From contig NZ_VTAV01000005.1 in the NCBI RefSeq assembly GCF_008180195.1, positions 62,001 through 126,000 of the forward strand: a stretch of 64,000 bases of DNA, in the 5' to 3' direction. Each line of letters starts with the position of its first letter. Position 1 is the first letter of the stretch. The notes under the pieces are model-generated. The model did no database searches. It had not been told where the DNA came from and saw only the letters and a list, made by a program, of their open reading frames with translations. Of this stretch, positions 1 through 7,900 are shown piece by piece. The translations under genes were made by a program, and so were the position numbers. This DNA comes from Sphingobacterium phlebotomi. Its GTDB lineage: Bacteria; Bacteroidota; Bacteroidia; Sphingobacteriales; Sphingobacteriaceae.

Positions 1-594
1 TTTACACGAATGAAAGACGATGAGCTCATGGTAACCGGTGCAACGATTATCGGTGCCATGACAGACAATGTACATTTCGAGCAACCAACGCCTGAACTGG
101 CAACGGTACAAGGACTGCTGGATGATTTCTCAGCGAAGCTAACGGCTGCAAGACGCCGCGGCTCACCGGAGGAGACAGCCCTCAAGAATGAAAGCCGCCT
201 GCCGCTGGAGGCTGCGCTGCGCCAGCTGGCGTATTATGTAAATGGCGTGGCAGAGGGACACTTATCGACTTTGTTAAGTTCGGGCTTCCCGACCAATGGC
301 GCTAACGGCTCCGTCCAGTCTCCGTTAAAGGTGGAAGGTGTAAAACTCAGCGACGGGAGGCAATCGGGGCAGGTGAGGGTGGATTTTGATAAACAGCGGA
401 ATGTGTTGATGTATGAGTATCAATACCGCCTGCAGGGCGAAAATGAGTGGAGTGAGCGCTTCGCGACGAGCTCATCGCGTGCCAACATTATTGCACCGCT
501 GACGGCAGCTGAACGTTATGAAGTGCGGGTGCGCGCACTAAACACGCAGGGAACCGGGGATTGGAGTGATAACGCAACAATGGTGGTTAGATAA
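1..594 (+). CDS. fibronectin type III domain protein, 5' partial
   Basis: The frame is open from the first base, and the first ATG at 10 lies inside what looks like an ongoing helical domain, so the true start is probably before the window. The visible 194-197 residues hold an N-terminal helical part (residues about 1-95) and a C-terminal fibronectin type III-like domain (about 105-194) with the typical YEYQYRL and ERYEVRVRALNTQG strands and a final GDWSD. No enzyme motif is seen. It is followed after 1 base by the DUF5675 gene, so the two are probably co-transcribed. FN3 domains in this setting usually mediate protein or surface binding. The specific role is unknown; the fold call is fairly safe. 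Confidence 0.65.
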   Translation, partial: FTRMKDDELMVTGATIIGAMTDNVHFEQPTPELATVQGLLDDFSAKLTAARRRGSPEETALKNESRLPLEAALRQLAYYVNGVAEGHLSTLLSSGFPTNGANGSVQSPLKVEGVKLSDGRQSGQVRVDFDKQRNVLMYEYQYRLQGENEWSERFATSSSRANIIAPLTAAERYEVRVRALNTQGTGDWSDNATMVVR

Positions 595-595
595 G

Positions 596-1009
596 ATGGC
601 ATTGAAAAGCACCTTTGTTCTCCGACGGACTTACGGAGAACAGGGAACCAATGGAACGATTTATTTCGACGGTGAGAAAATCTGCCATACGATCGAGCTA
701 CCTTGGCGAAACAATCTGCAGCGCTTGAGTTGTATCCCCGAGGGATGCTATAAGCTGGAAAAGCGAAAGTATACCAAGCATGGGGAGCAGATCGGTATCC
801 CTGCAGTTTTAGGTCGAGAAGCGATCTTGATCCACGCAGCCAACAATGCCCTGAAGCAATTGCTGGGCTGTATTGCACCTGTCAAGACGCTCACGGGCCA
901 AGGCACGGGCGATGAGAGCCGTAAAGCTTTAGCGAAACTTAAAGCATTGGTCTACAGCTTGTGGGATCGGGGAGATGAAGTGTTTCTTTTAATCCGGGAA
1001 GGGCGATGA
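596..1009 (+). CDS. DUF5675 family protein
   Basis: A 137-residue protein that opens with a beta-rich stretch (FVLRRTYGEQGTNGTIYFDG) and contains TIELPWR, IPEGCYKL and ILIHAANNA segments, which match my memory of the DUF5675 family found in phages and Bacteroidota. ATG 596 is preferred over an in-frame ATG at 566 because the earlier one lies inside the upstream coding sequence. The stop overlaps the next start at 1006 (ATGA), so translation is probably coupled. No function has been established that I know of. The neighbours (FN3 protein, tiny membrane proteins) resemble a phage-type or secretion-associated cassette; that is inference. Confidence 0.7.
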   Translation: MALKSTFVLRRTYGEQGTNGTIYFDGEKICHTIELPWRNNLQRLSCIPEGCYKLEKRKYTKHGEQIGIPAVLGREAILIHAANNALKQLLGCIAPVKTLTGQGTGDESRKALAKLKALVYSLWDRGDEVFLLIREGR

Positions 1010-1200
1010 AAAAGATCATCCGAAAAATCAGCCAGGCAGTACAGGTGGTACTGCTGGCACCGATCAAGCTCCCCGCCAAGGCCATGAGCGTATTGAAATA
1101 CATCGCCGTGGGTTTGGGCATCATCGAGCAGGTAATGGATGACGGGAAAGGCGACTCCGAAGCAGAAAGAAAGGAGGGAAGCGATGCGGATGATGAGTAA
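1006..1200 (+). CDS. small protein, amphipathic N-terminus and acidic tail
   Basis: A 64-residue protein overlapping the DUF5675 stop by 4 bases. Residues 1-25 are basic and amphipathic (MKKIIRKISQ, then VVLLAPIKLPAKAM), residues about 30-43 are hydrophobic, and the tail is strongly acidic (DDGKGDSEAERKEGSDADDE). I do not recognise a family. Tight coupling on both sides suggests it belongs with the cassette, perhaps as a membrane-associated accessory. It overlaps the start of the next gene in another frame. Confidence 0.5.
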   Translation: MKKIIRKISQAVQVVLLAPIKLPAKAMSVLKYIAVGLGIIEQVMDDGKGDSEAERKEGSDADDE

Positions 1201-1360
1201 TGTGCAATTTGGTACGCTTGGTGGTACCGCCTGTTCTATATGGAACAGTTTCGACTGGAGCAATCTCTTGCACACGGCCTTGGTTGCTGTGGTAGGCGCT
1301 GCGGTAAGCTACCTTACGAGTCGGCTTCTCGAAGGCAGAAGGCGAAGGCGACGACGGTAA
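1184..1360 (+). CDS. tiny membrane protein with poly-arginine tail
   Basis: The start at 1184 is chosen because an AGGAGG ribosome-binding site at 1172-1177 lies 6 bases upstream; an in-frame ATG at 1139 has none. The 58-residue product has one probable membrane segment (LLHTALVAVVGAAVSYL) followed by TSRLLEG and seven consecutive arginines at the C-terminus. The positive-inside rule puts the tail in the cytoplasm. The size and shape are holin-like or anchor-like, but no family assignment is possible. A decayed homologue of its C-terminal half is visible at 19018-19092. Confidence 0.55.
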   Translation: MRMMSNVQFGTLGGTACSIWNSFDWSNLLHTALVAVVGAAVSYLTSRLLEGRRRRRRR

Positions 1361-1390
1361 CTGGTAAATTGTTGGTTTAATGTTACTGTG

Positions 1391-1423
1391 AACTCCCGGG
1401 GTGTGAACCTCGGGAGTTTTTTT
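1391..1423 (+). terminator. rho-independent terminator of the FN3/DUF5675 cassette
   Basis: AACTCCCG at 1391-1398 pairs with CGGGAGTT at 1411-1418 around a 12-base loop and is followed by a run of T to 1423. It closes the four-gene plus-strand cassette. The same ACTCCCG stem recurs at 21157 and 37089. Confidence 0.85.
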
Positions 1424-1504
1424 GTAGCCATTTTCTTCACCGATAAGAAAGGCGACAAGCTTTGCTACATGCTCCGGTTGTCCTAACGAGCGAGTAGGGT
1501 TTCG

Positions 1505-2806
1505 CTACTCGAATAGGTTGGGCGCTGTTGTTAGCGCATACAAGGGTATGTTAGTCATCCAGTCCTCTTCTCGATAATTGCTCATAGAGGTTCGTATAGC
1601 TGTGTCGGGCTTATACTTGTCGTAATAAACGCGAAGGCTTTTGGCCTGCAGGTTTTCTTCGGCTTTTACCTCTATCGGTATAATTTTGCCGTTTTTTTGA
1701 ATTAAAAAGTCTATTTCGGCTCTCGAATTTTCCAAAGACCAATAGTAGATACTCATGTCTCCGCGGGCGGTTAATTCTTGCAATACGTATTGTTCTGTCA
1801 ATGCGCCTTTAAATTCCTGGAATAACGCTTGGCCTTCTAGCAAAGTGCGCACATCTAAATCGGTCATAGCTCCTAATAGACCTACATCTACCAAAAATAT
1901 TTTAAACGAATTGAAATCCTCATAAGCTTTAAGCGGTATACCAGGCTTAGTTACATTATGCACGCGGTGTACAAGACCACAGTCAATCAACCAAGCGATC
2001 GCGAGCTCGTAATCCTTGGCGCGTGCACCTTGCCGAATAATACCATATATAAATTTTTTATTCTCTTTTGCCAGCTGTGCTGGAATAGAGTTCCATAGCA
2101 TGCGTATTCGTGGTACGATCGAACTAGGAGCATGTTTGGAGAAATCTTGCTCGTATGCGGCAAGAATTCTTTTTTGTATCTCGCGTACTTGCTGGAAGTT
2201 TTTGTTTTTAGCAAAAGCAGTTACCGCTTCAGGCATCCCGCCAACGTAATAATACTGTCGCAGAAGTTCCACATAGCGAGAAGAGAATCCAGCAATGAGT
2301 GTCCAATCGGGATTCTCCAACAGGGTTAAGAGCGCATGTTCTCCTAATGCTGCAGCAAACTCGGAAAATCGTAGTGGGTATAAATCTAAAAATTCAACCT
2401 TGCCTACCGGAAATGACGTATGGCGCGTCAATGCTACTCCCAACAGCGATCCGGCACAGATAATATCATATTGAGGAGCATTCTCGTAAAAATATTTCAA
2501 TGAGGTAATTGCCTCGGGTGATTCCTGTATTTCATCAAAGATGATTAAGGTATCCGTATCGATAGGCATACCGGTCTCAATCTGAAGGCCTAACAAAATG
2601 CGGTCGATGTTGAAGTCTAGCTTAAACAAATCACGGATTATAGCATTACTCTCCATATTAACATAAGCTACGTTTTTATATTCTGTTTTACCAAAATGTT
2701 TCATTAACCATGTTTTGCCTACCTGGCGTGCACCCCGGATAATAAGTGGTTTATGCGATTTTCGCCCTTTCCACTCGAGTAGCTTTTCGTAAAGATCACG
2801 TCTCAT
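1505..2806 (-). CDS. AAA ATPase with DUF4143 C-terminal domain
   Basis: A 433-residue ATP-binding protein. Walker A is GARQVGKT at residues 25-32, and Walker B is LIIFDE with D91/E92. The middle part has the GGMPEAV segment usual in these ATPases. The C-terminus (from about residue 364) has a PD-(D/E)XK-like pattern: EIDFLI, then IEVKAEEN with D366, E379 and K381. The family is abundant in Bacteroidota and its role is unsettled. It lies in the same direction as a second, unrelated-sequence ATPase of the same type. The start at 2806 is supported by the palindromic leader that ends 11 bases upstream. A 7-bp inverted repeat (1491-1497/1505-1511) overlaps the stop codon but has no T-run on this strand. 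Confidence 0.9.
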   Translation of the reverse strand: MRRDLYEKLLEWKGRKSHKPLIIRGARQVGKTWLMKHFGKTEYKNVAYVNMESNAIIRDLFKLDFNIDRILLGLQIETGMPIDTDTLIIFDEIQESPEAITSLKYFYENAPQYDIICAGSLLGVALTRHTSFPVGKVEFLDLYPLRFSEFAAALGEHALLTLLENPDWTLIAGFSSRYVELLRQYYYVGGMPEAVTAFAKNKNFQQVREIQKRILAAYEQDFSKHAPSSIVPRIRMLWNSIPAQLAKENKKFIYGIIRQGARAKDYELAIAWLIDCGLVHRVHNVTKPGIPLKAYEDFNSFKIFLVDVGLLGAMTDLDVRTLLEGQALFQEFKGALTEQYVLQELTARGDMSIYYWSLENSRAEIDFLIQKNGKIIPIEVKAEENLQAKSLRVYYDKYKPDTAIRTSMSNYREEDWMTNIPLYALTTAPNLFE

Positions 2807-2817
2807 GAAAACAAAAA

Positions 2818-2897
2818 TACAAAAATATGTACGACTTTTTGTATGAATACTACATTTTTATGTACGACTTTTTGTTCGATAGCTACACTTTTATGTA
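2818..2897 (-). promoter_or_regulatory. three palindromes at 33-bp spacing before the first ATPase
   Basis: Near-perfect TACAT-N4-ATGTA palindromes lie at 2818-2831 (one mismatch), 2851-2864 (perfect) and 2884-2897 (one mismatch), exactly 33 bp apart, within a 33-bp direct repeat containing ATGTACGACTTTTT. On the minus strand, two tandem TATTTTTG boxes (complement of 2812-2819 and 2820-2827) fit the Bacteroidota -7 consensus TAnnTTTG, so the proximal palindrome overlaps the likely promoter. The array looks like an operator; autoregulation is inference. Confidence 0.6.
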
Positions 2898-2961
2898 TGA
2901 GTTTTGAAATTCCTGCGTTAAGACGTCTGATCTTACTGGAAAGAGGGTAAAATGAATTGTA

Positions 2962-3153
2962 TTGGATGATGAAATCTGGGTGAAAAAGCAGGTTGCAAAG
3001 GGACTTCCGGAGCATGTCGCCCGATTTACCCTAACCATGTTTCAAGCTTCTAGAACGGACAAATTAGATAACGGCAGTAGCCTACTGGCCATATTGCGGT
3101 ATGTTAATGAGTGTGTTGTCAATCGGTGGTTAAATAAGAATGCGCGGGGATAA
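2962..3153 (+). pseudogene. possible fragment of an NAD(P)H-binding (NmrA-like) protein
   Basis: A short open stretch encodes KGLPEHVARFTLTMFQASRT, which resembles the C-terminal part of NmrA-type or quinone-reductase-type Rossmann proteins. There is no Rossmann N-terminus in the window and no homologous sequence around it. The 3' end of the frame overlaps the end of the convergent ATPase gene. I read it as a decayed tail of a lost gene, with low certainty; it may be a chance frame. Confidence 0.3.
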
Positions 3154-4330
3154 CATGTATTATTTTTTCATTTTCGACAAAGCGGTCTGTCTGGGAAAAT
3201 GTCACGATGGTGCCTTCCTCGAGACCGAAAAAATCCATGGCTTCCAGCAACCCGTTCATTTCTCTTTCAAGATTGTCCTGATTGAGCGTGTAACAAACTT
3301 GTATAGCTGCTTGGATATCAGTCTTGTCAAAGACGACGAAATCGCATTCTCGTTGTTCTGAGAAATAATAGATCTGCTGATATGACCGTCGTAGGTGTGT
3401 ATAGACAAGGTTTTCTAAAAGTCTTTCATCATCTTTTGTGAAGGAAGAGGAGTTTACCTTGATGAGCCCGGTGTCAATAGCATATACCTTCTTTGGTTTA
3501 ACTGCCTGTTTTCGGAGAGAATAATCAAACTTGGGAATCAATTGTATTAAATAGCTATCCTCAAGATAAGATAAGTATTCTGTAACGGTGCTGGTGGATC
3601 CGATATCAACTGTACTTTTAAGCCTATTGGCACTAACCGGCTTCCCCACATTGGAAATAAGGTATAGGGCCAGTTTTTGAAGTTTGTCTACGTCACGTAT
3701 GTTGTGTCGTATGGCGATATCACGTAATAGAATGTCTTCTAGAACATAATGCAGAATATCTTCAATACCCTGTTTGATGTATTCGGGGAAACCACCTATT
3801 TCTAGGTAATCTGCCAAAGACTCCGGAGAAAGCTTTTTAGTAGTAAATTCAGCAAACTCTTCAAAAGAAAACGGAAAGAGTTCTTTTGTAATATGCCGTC
3901 CGGTGAGTTTCGTGCCAAGTTCTTTACTCAGTAAATTGGCATTTGATCCAGTAATAACAATCTGGAAAGATTCATCGAGTTTCTGTCGTACGTATCGTTC
4001 CCAGTCGGTTATAATTTGTATTTCATCAAATAGTAAAACACGGGTTCCTAGACGTGCAATGATCTTATCCAGACGTACAAAATCTTTCAGGTCAAACCCA
4101 TATAACCTAGGATCTTCAAAGTTTAGATATAGTGCATCTTGATATCGCTCATCCAAAAGCTGATAAAGCAGGGTGCTTTTTCCACAACGTCGTACGCCGG
4201 ATACGATTAGTGCAAAGTTAGCTAAATCTGGTAACGAAGAAAGAGCCTCTCTGCGTTGCCCTGTACCGCGATATGCCATGTTTGCTCGTTGAGCAGCGAT
4301 GACTTGTTCTATTGTTTCTTCTATAACCAT
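3119..4330 (-). CDS. AAA ATPase with DUF4143 C-terminal domain
   Basis: A 403-residue protein from ATG 4330. An upstream ATG at 4366 would place a palindrome of the leader inside the coding region, so 4330 is preferred. Walker A is GVRRCGKST (residues 45-53); Walker B is VLLFDE (D102/E103); the sensor region ITGSNANLLSKELGTKL and the GGFPEYIK segment are family hallmarks. The C-terminus has a PD-(D/E)XK-like ECDFVV. It is only distantly similar to the ATPase at 1505-2806. It is probably transcribed alone. Cellular role unknown. Confidence 0.9.
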   Translation of the reverse strand: MVIEETIEQVIAAQRANMAYRGTGQRREALSSLPDLANFALIVSGVRRCGKSTLLYQLLDERYQDALYLNFEDPRLYGFDLKDFVRLDKIIARLGTRVLLFDEIQIITDWERYVRQKLDESFQIVITGSNANLLSKELGTKLTGRHITKELFPFSFEEFAEFTTKKLSPESLADYLEIGGFPEYIKQGIEDILHYVLEDILLRDIAIRHNIRDVDKLQKLALYLISNVGKPVSANRLKSTVDIGSTSTVTEYLSYLEDSYLIQLIPKFDYSLRKQAVKPKKVYAIDTGLIKVNSSSFTKDDERLLENLVYTHLRRSYQQIYYFSEQRECDFVVFDKTDIQAAIQVCYTLNQDNLEREMNGLLEAMDFFGLEEGTIVTFSQTDRFVENEKIIHVIPAHSYLTTD

Positions 4331-4349
4331 AGTGTCTACATGTTTGTGT

Positions 4350-4408
4350 CCATTACAAATGTGCAAAAGTTTCCATTAGTAATGGATAAAAGTTTCCATT
4401 ACTAATGG
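4350..4408 (-). promoter_or_regulatory. three palindromes at 23-bp spacing before the second ATPase
   Basis: CCATTA-N-TAATGG palindromes lie at 4373-4385 and 4396-4408 (both perfect), with a degenerate copy at 4350-4362, at an exact period of 23 bp. The direct repeat includes an AAAAGTTT spacer. The proximal copy ends 19 bases before ATG 4330. On the minus strand an AACTTTTG one mismatch from TAnnTTTG lies between copies. The half-site differs from that of the neighbouring ATPase, but the architecture is the same. Confidence 0.6.
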
Positions 4409-4516
4409 ATGCTTAACTTGAGCTAGTGGAAGATTACCTTAGTCGGAGATAATACCTCTTTGAAAAATATGACAAAACAATGATGTAAGAATAAATCTAA
4501 ATAATCAAGGTGTGTT

Positions 4517-4524
4517 TACCTTTG
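4517..4524 (+). promoter_or_regulatory. -7 promoter box TACCTTTG
   Basis: A perfect TAnnTTTG box lies just before the efflux operon. It is only 7 bases from ATG 4532, so either the transcript is nearly leaderless or the first gene really starts at the in-frame ATG 4562. No clear -33 element was found. Confidence 0.4.
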
Positions 4525-4531
4525 CTTTGCA

Positions 4532-4894
4532 ATGAGAAAGGCGGTCTCTATATTCTTTTTAATGAGTTATATCCTCTCAACGACTTCTTTCGTGGAAGTA
4601 TTGAAGTTACCGATATTGGTGGATCATTACCTAGAGCACGATGATGGTTTCTTGGAATTTATGGTACACCATTATGGCGGTCACGAAAAGGATGCCGATT
4701 GGGATAGAGATATGCAATTACCATTTATGACGGGCTCTACGCTTATGATCTTCGCTTTTAATATCCCGGTATCGCATATGGCACCAAAGCCGGTATCATC
4801 ACCTTTAGATCCGGATAGTCGCCGTATTATGGACGACTCCCATTTCTCCTCTAATTACCTAGCAGACGTATTCCAGCCACCGAAAAGCTGTTAA
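4532..4894 (+). CDS. small exported protein of the metal-efflux operon
   Basis: A 120-residue protein with a hydrophobic N-terminus (residues 5-20) and several His/Asp-rich stretches (HYLEHDD, HHYGGHEKDADWDRD). It lies 82 bases before the RND pump. Small hypothetical proteins of this kind commonly precede CusA/CzcA genes in Bacteroidota. The His/Asp content would fit metal binding in the periplasm, which is inference. An alternative start at 4562 would shorten the hydrophobic N-terminus. Confidence 0.6.
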   Translation: MRKAVSIFFLMSYILSTTSFVEVLKLPILVDHYLEHDDGFLEFMVHHYGGHEKDADWDRDMQLPFMTGSTLMIFAFNIPVSHMAPKPVSSPLDPDSRRIMDDSHFSSNYLADVFQPPKSC

Positions 4895-4976
4895 TTGATT
4901 TTACAATAGTATGTCGCTACACGAAAATAAGCGTGTAGTATAATTTTCTATTCTAAATTTTTTAATAGCACAGTTT

Positions 4977-7900
4977 ATGTTGAACAGCATAATTGAGTTT
5001 TCTGTTAAGAATAAACTCATCATTGCATTGTTCACGATAGGGTTGATACTCTTTGGTTTATACGAGCTACGTAAACTACCGATTGATGCACAACCTGACA
5101 TCACGAACAATCAAGTACAGATTATTACCGTTGCGCCGTCTTACGGAGCGGTAGATATTGAACGGCTGGTTACTTTTCCGATTGAACAGGCAACCAGCAA
5201 TATTAAAGGTGTAACCGAGACACGAAGCTTTTCGCGCTTTGGACTTTCTTTGGTTACCTTGGTTTTTGACGAGTCTACTGATGTCTATTGGGCTCGGCAG
5301 CAGGTCTCTGAAAAACTTCAGATGGTCAAAGAGGAAATTCCCGATGAAATCGGCATTCCCGAACTGGGACCGATTTCTACAGGTCTGGGGGAGATTTTCC
5401 AGTATATTGTCCGGGCAAAAGAGGGATACGAAAAGCAGTACGATGAGACGGAACTGCGGACAATACAAGATTGGGTTATTCGCCGGCAGCTCTTGGGTAC
5501 GCCTGGCGTCGCGGAAGTCAGCAGTTTTGGTGGCAAACTCAAGCAATATCAAATTTCTGTTGATCCCAATAAGCTACTGTCCTTTCATATTAACATACAA
5601 GATATTTTCCAGGCGCTCGAAGAGAATAACCAGAATACGGGAGGAGCATATATAGAGCGCAATGAAACGGTTCTTTTTATCCGTAGTGAAGGCCTCTTGG
5701 GGGGAATTGAGGATATCGAAAAAATACCGATCAAGATATCCGACGAAAGAACGCCGATCTTGTTGCGGGACGTGGCAACCGTACAGATTGGACATGCTAT
5801 CCGTTACGGGGCAATGACCTATAACGATCAGGGCGAGGTATCCGGTGCAATTGTGATGATGCTGAAAGGTGAAAATGCAAACGAGGTTATAAAAAGCATC
5901 AAAGAGAGGCTTCGGACGATCGAAGAAGATCTCCCAGAAGGAATCGTTATAGAACCTTTTCTTGATCGGGCAAAGATGGTCAATAACACAATCGGCACGG
6001 TGAAAACTAATCTTATCGAAGGTGCGTTGATTGTCGTCTTTATCCTGGTATTATTTCTTGGTAATTTTAGGGCGGGTTTTCTAGTTGCCTCTGTTATTCC
6101 TTTATCCATGCTATTTGCGGTCATCATGATGAACTTGTTTGGCGTGGGCGGGAATCTCATGAGCTTGGGCGCATTAGATTTTGGCCTGATTGTAGATGGT
6201 GCCGTGATTATTGTCGAGGCTGTCTTGCATCAGCTGGCGCACCGTGGCGTCACAGGTGGAAACCATGTGCTAAGCCAGCAGAAAATGAATAAGCAAGTTA
6301 CGGGATCAGCCACTAAAATGGTTAATAGCGCAGTCTTTGGGCAAATAATCATCCTAATAGTTTATCTTCCCATATTCTCTCTACAGGGAATCGAGGGTAA
6401 GATGTTTGTGCCAATGGCGCAGACGGTCACGTTTGCTTTGATTGGTGCTTTTATTCTTTCATTGACTTATATTCCGATGATGAGTGCATTGGTGCTGAGT
6501 AAAAAGATCAACGACAAGCCCACTTGGTCTGACCGTATGATGCATCGTTTGGAACGACTACATCGTAGGATGTTGGTCAAGGCACTGCGTGCAAAAACCG
6601 TAATTTTAATTATCGTCGCTGCACTGTTTGTTTTTGCAGCCGTATTGTTGTCTCGTATGGGGGGCGAGTTTATCCCGTCACTGGAGGAAGGTGACTTCGC
6701 GGTGGAAATGCGTATTTTGCAAGGAAGCAATATCAGTAAAACCATCGAAGTAACGACAAAAGCTGCCAAAATACTGAAAGAGCAGTTTCCGGAGGTTGAA
6801 AAAATCGTAACTAAAATTGGGAGTGCGGAGATTCCTACGGAACCCATGCCGATGGATGCCGGCGATATGATTGTGGTTCTCAAGCCCAAGAAAGAATGGA
6901 CGTCTGCCAAGACCTTTCCGGAACTATCTGAAAAAATGAGTCAGGCGTTAACGACCATCCCGGGATTGACTACCGGATTCCAATTCCCCGTGCAAATGCG
7001 TTTCAATGAGCTGATGACAGGTGCGCGGCAGGATGTTGTTTGCAAGATCTATGGTGAGGATCTGGATAGCCTTGCGGCCTATGCACAGCGTCTTGGAGGA
7101 ATTATTCAATCGGTGCGGGGAGCGGAAGATTTATATATTGAGCCGGTTGTGGGTGCACCTCAGGTTATTATTGATTTCGACCGATCCGCGCTGGCACGGC
7201 ATCATATTTCCGTTTCTGATGCAAATAGGGTAATCAATGCTGCTTTTGCCGGGCAACAGGCAGGGATGCTGTACGAGGGGGAGAGGCGTTTTGATCTGGT
7301 CGTTCGGCTGGCGGACGAAAAACGGCAAAGTATAGAACATATCCGGAATTTATTGATTCCAACACCGACAGGTATCCAGATTCCGTTGTACCAGCTGGCG
7401 GATGTGGATCTCAAAAGCAGCCCTAACCAGATTCAGCGCGAAGACACTAAAAGAAGAATCGTGGTTGGCTTCAATATTCGGGGGCGGGATGTACAATCAA
7501 TCGTCGAGGAACTGGAACAGAAAGTAAATGCAGATATGCCGTTGCCGAAAGGATATAATATCAATTACGGCGGGGCTTTCGAAAACTTGAACCATGCGAA
7601 AAAACGACTTGGAATTGCTGTCCCGATCGCACTGAGTCTTATTTTCTTGTTGTTGTTCTTTGCGTTTAGATCTGTGAAGCAAAGTTTACTGATTTATACC
7701 GCTATCCCGTTGTCGGCCATTGGGGGTGTATATTTTCTTGTGTTACGTGGAATGCCATTCAGCATCAGTGCGGGTGTGGGATTTATAGCTTTATTTGGGG
7801 TGGCGGTGCTAAACGGTATTGTCTTGATCGCTGAATTTAATAGACTACGCAAACAGGGTATAACAAGTGTTGTACAGGTGGTGTTACGTGGCTCTAAAGT

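Noticed and set aside
516-1275. Several minus-strand open frames opposite the FN3/DUF5675 genes
   Set aside because: Composition is not protein-like and they are mirror images of the real plus-strand genes.
2803-3015. 70-codon minus-strand frame upstream of the first ATPase
   Set aside because: Its apparent internal peptide repeats are just the translation of the 33-bp palindromic DNA repeat.
2818-4408. CRISPR-like array in front of the two ATPase genes
   Set aside because: Only three units each, with near-identical spacers and no cas genes; palindromic operator-type repeats fit better.
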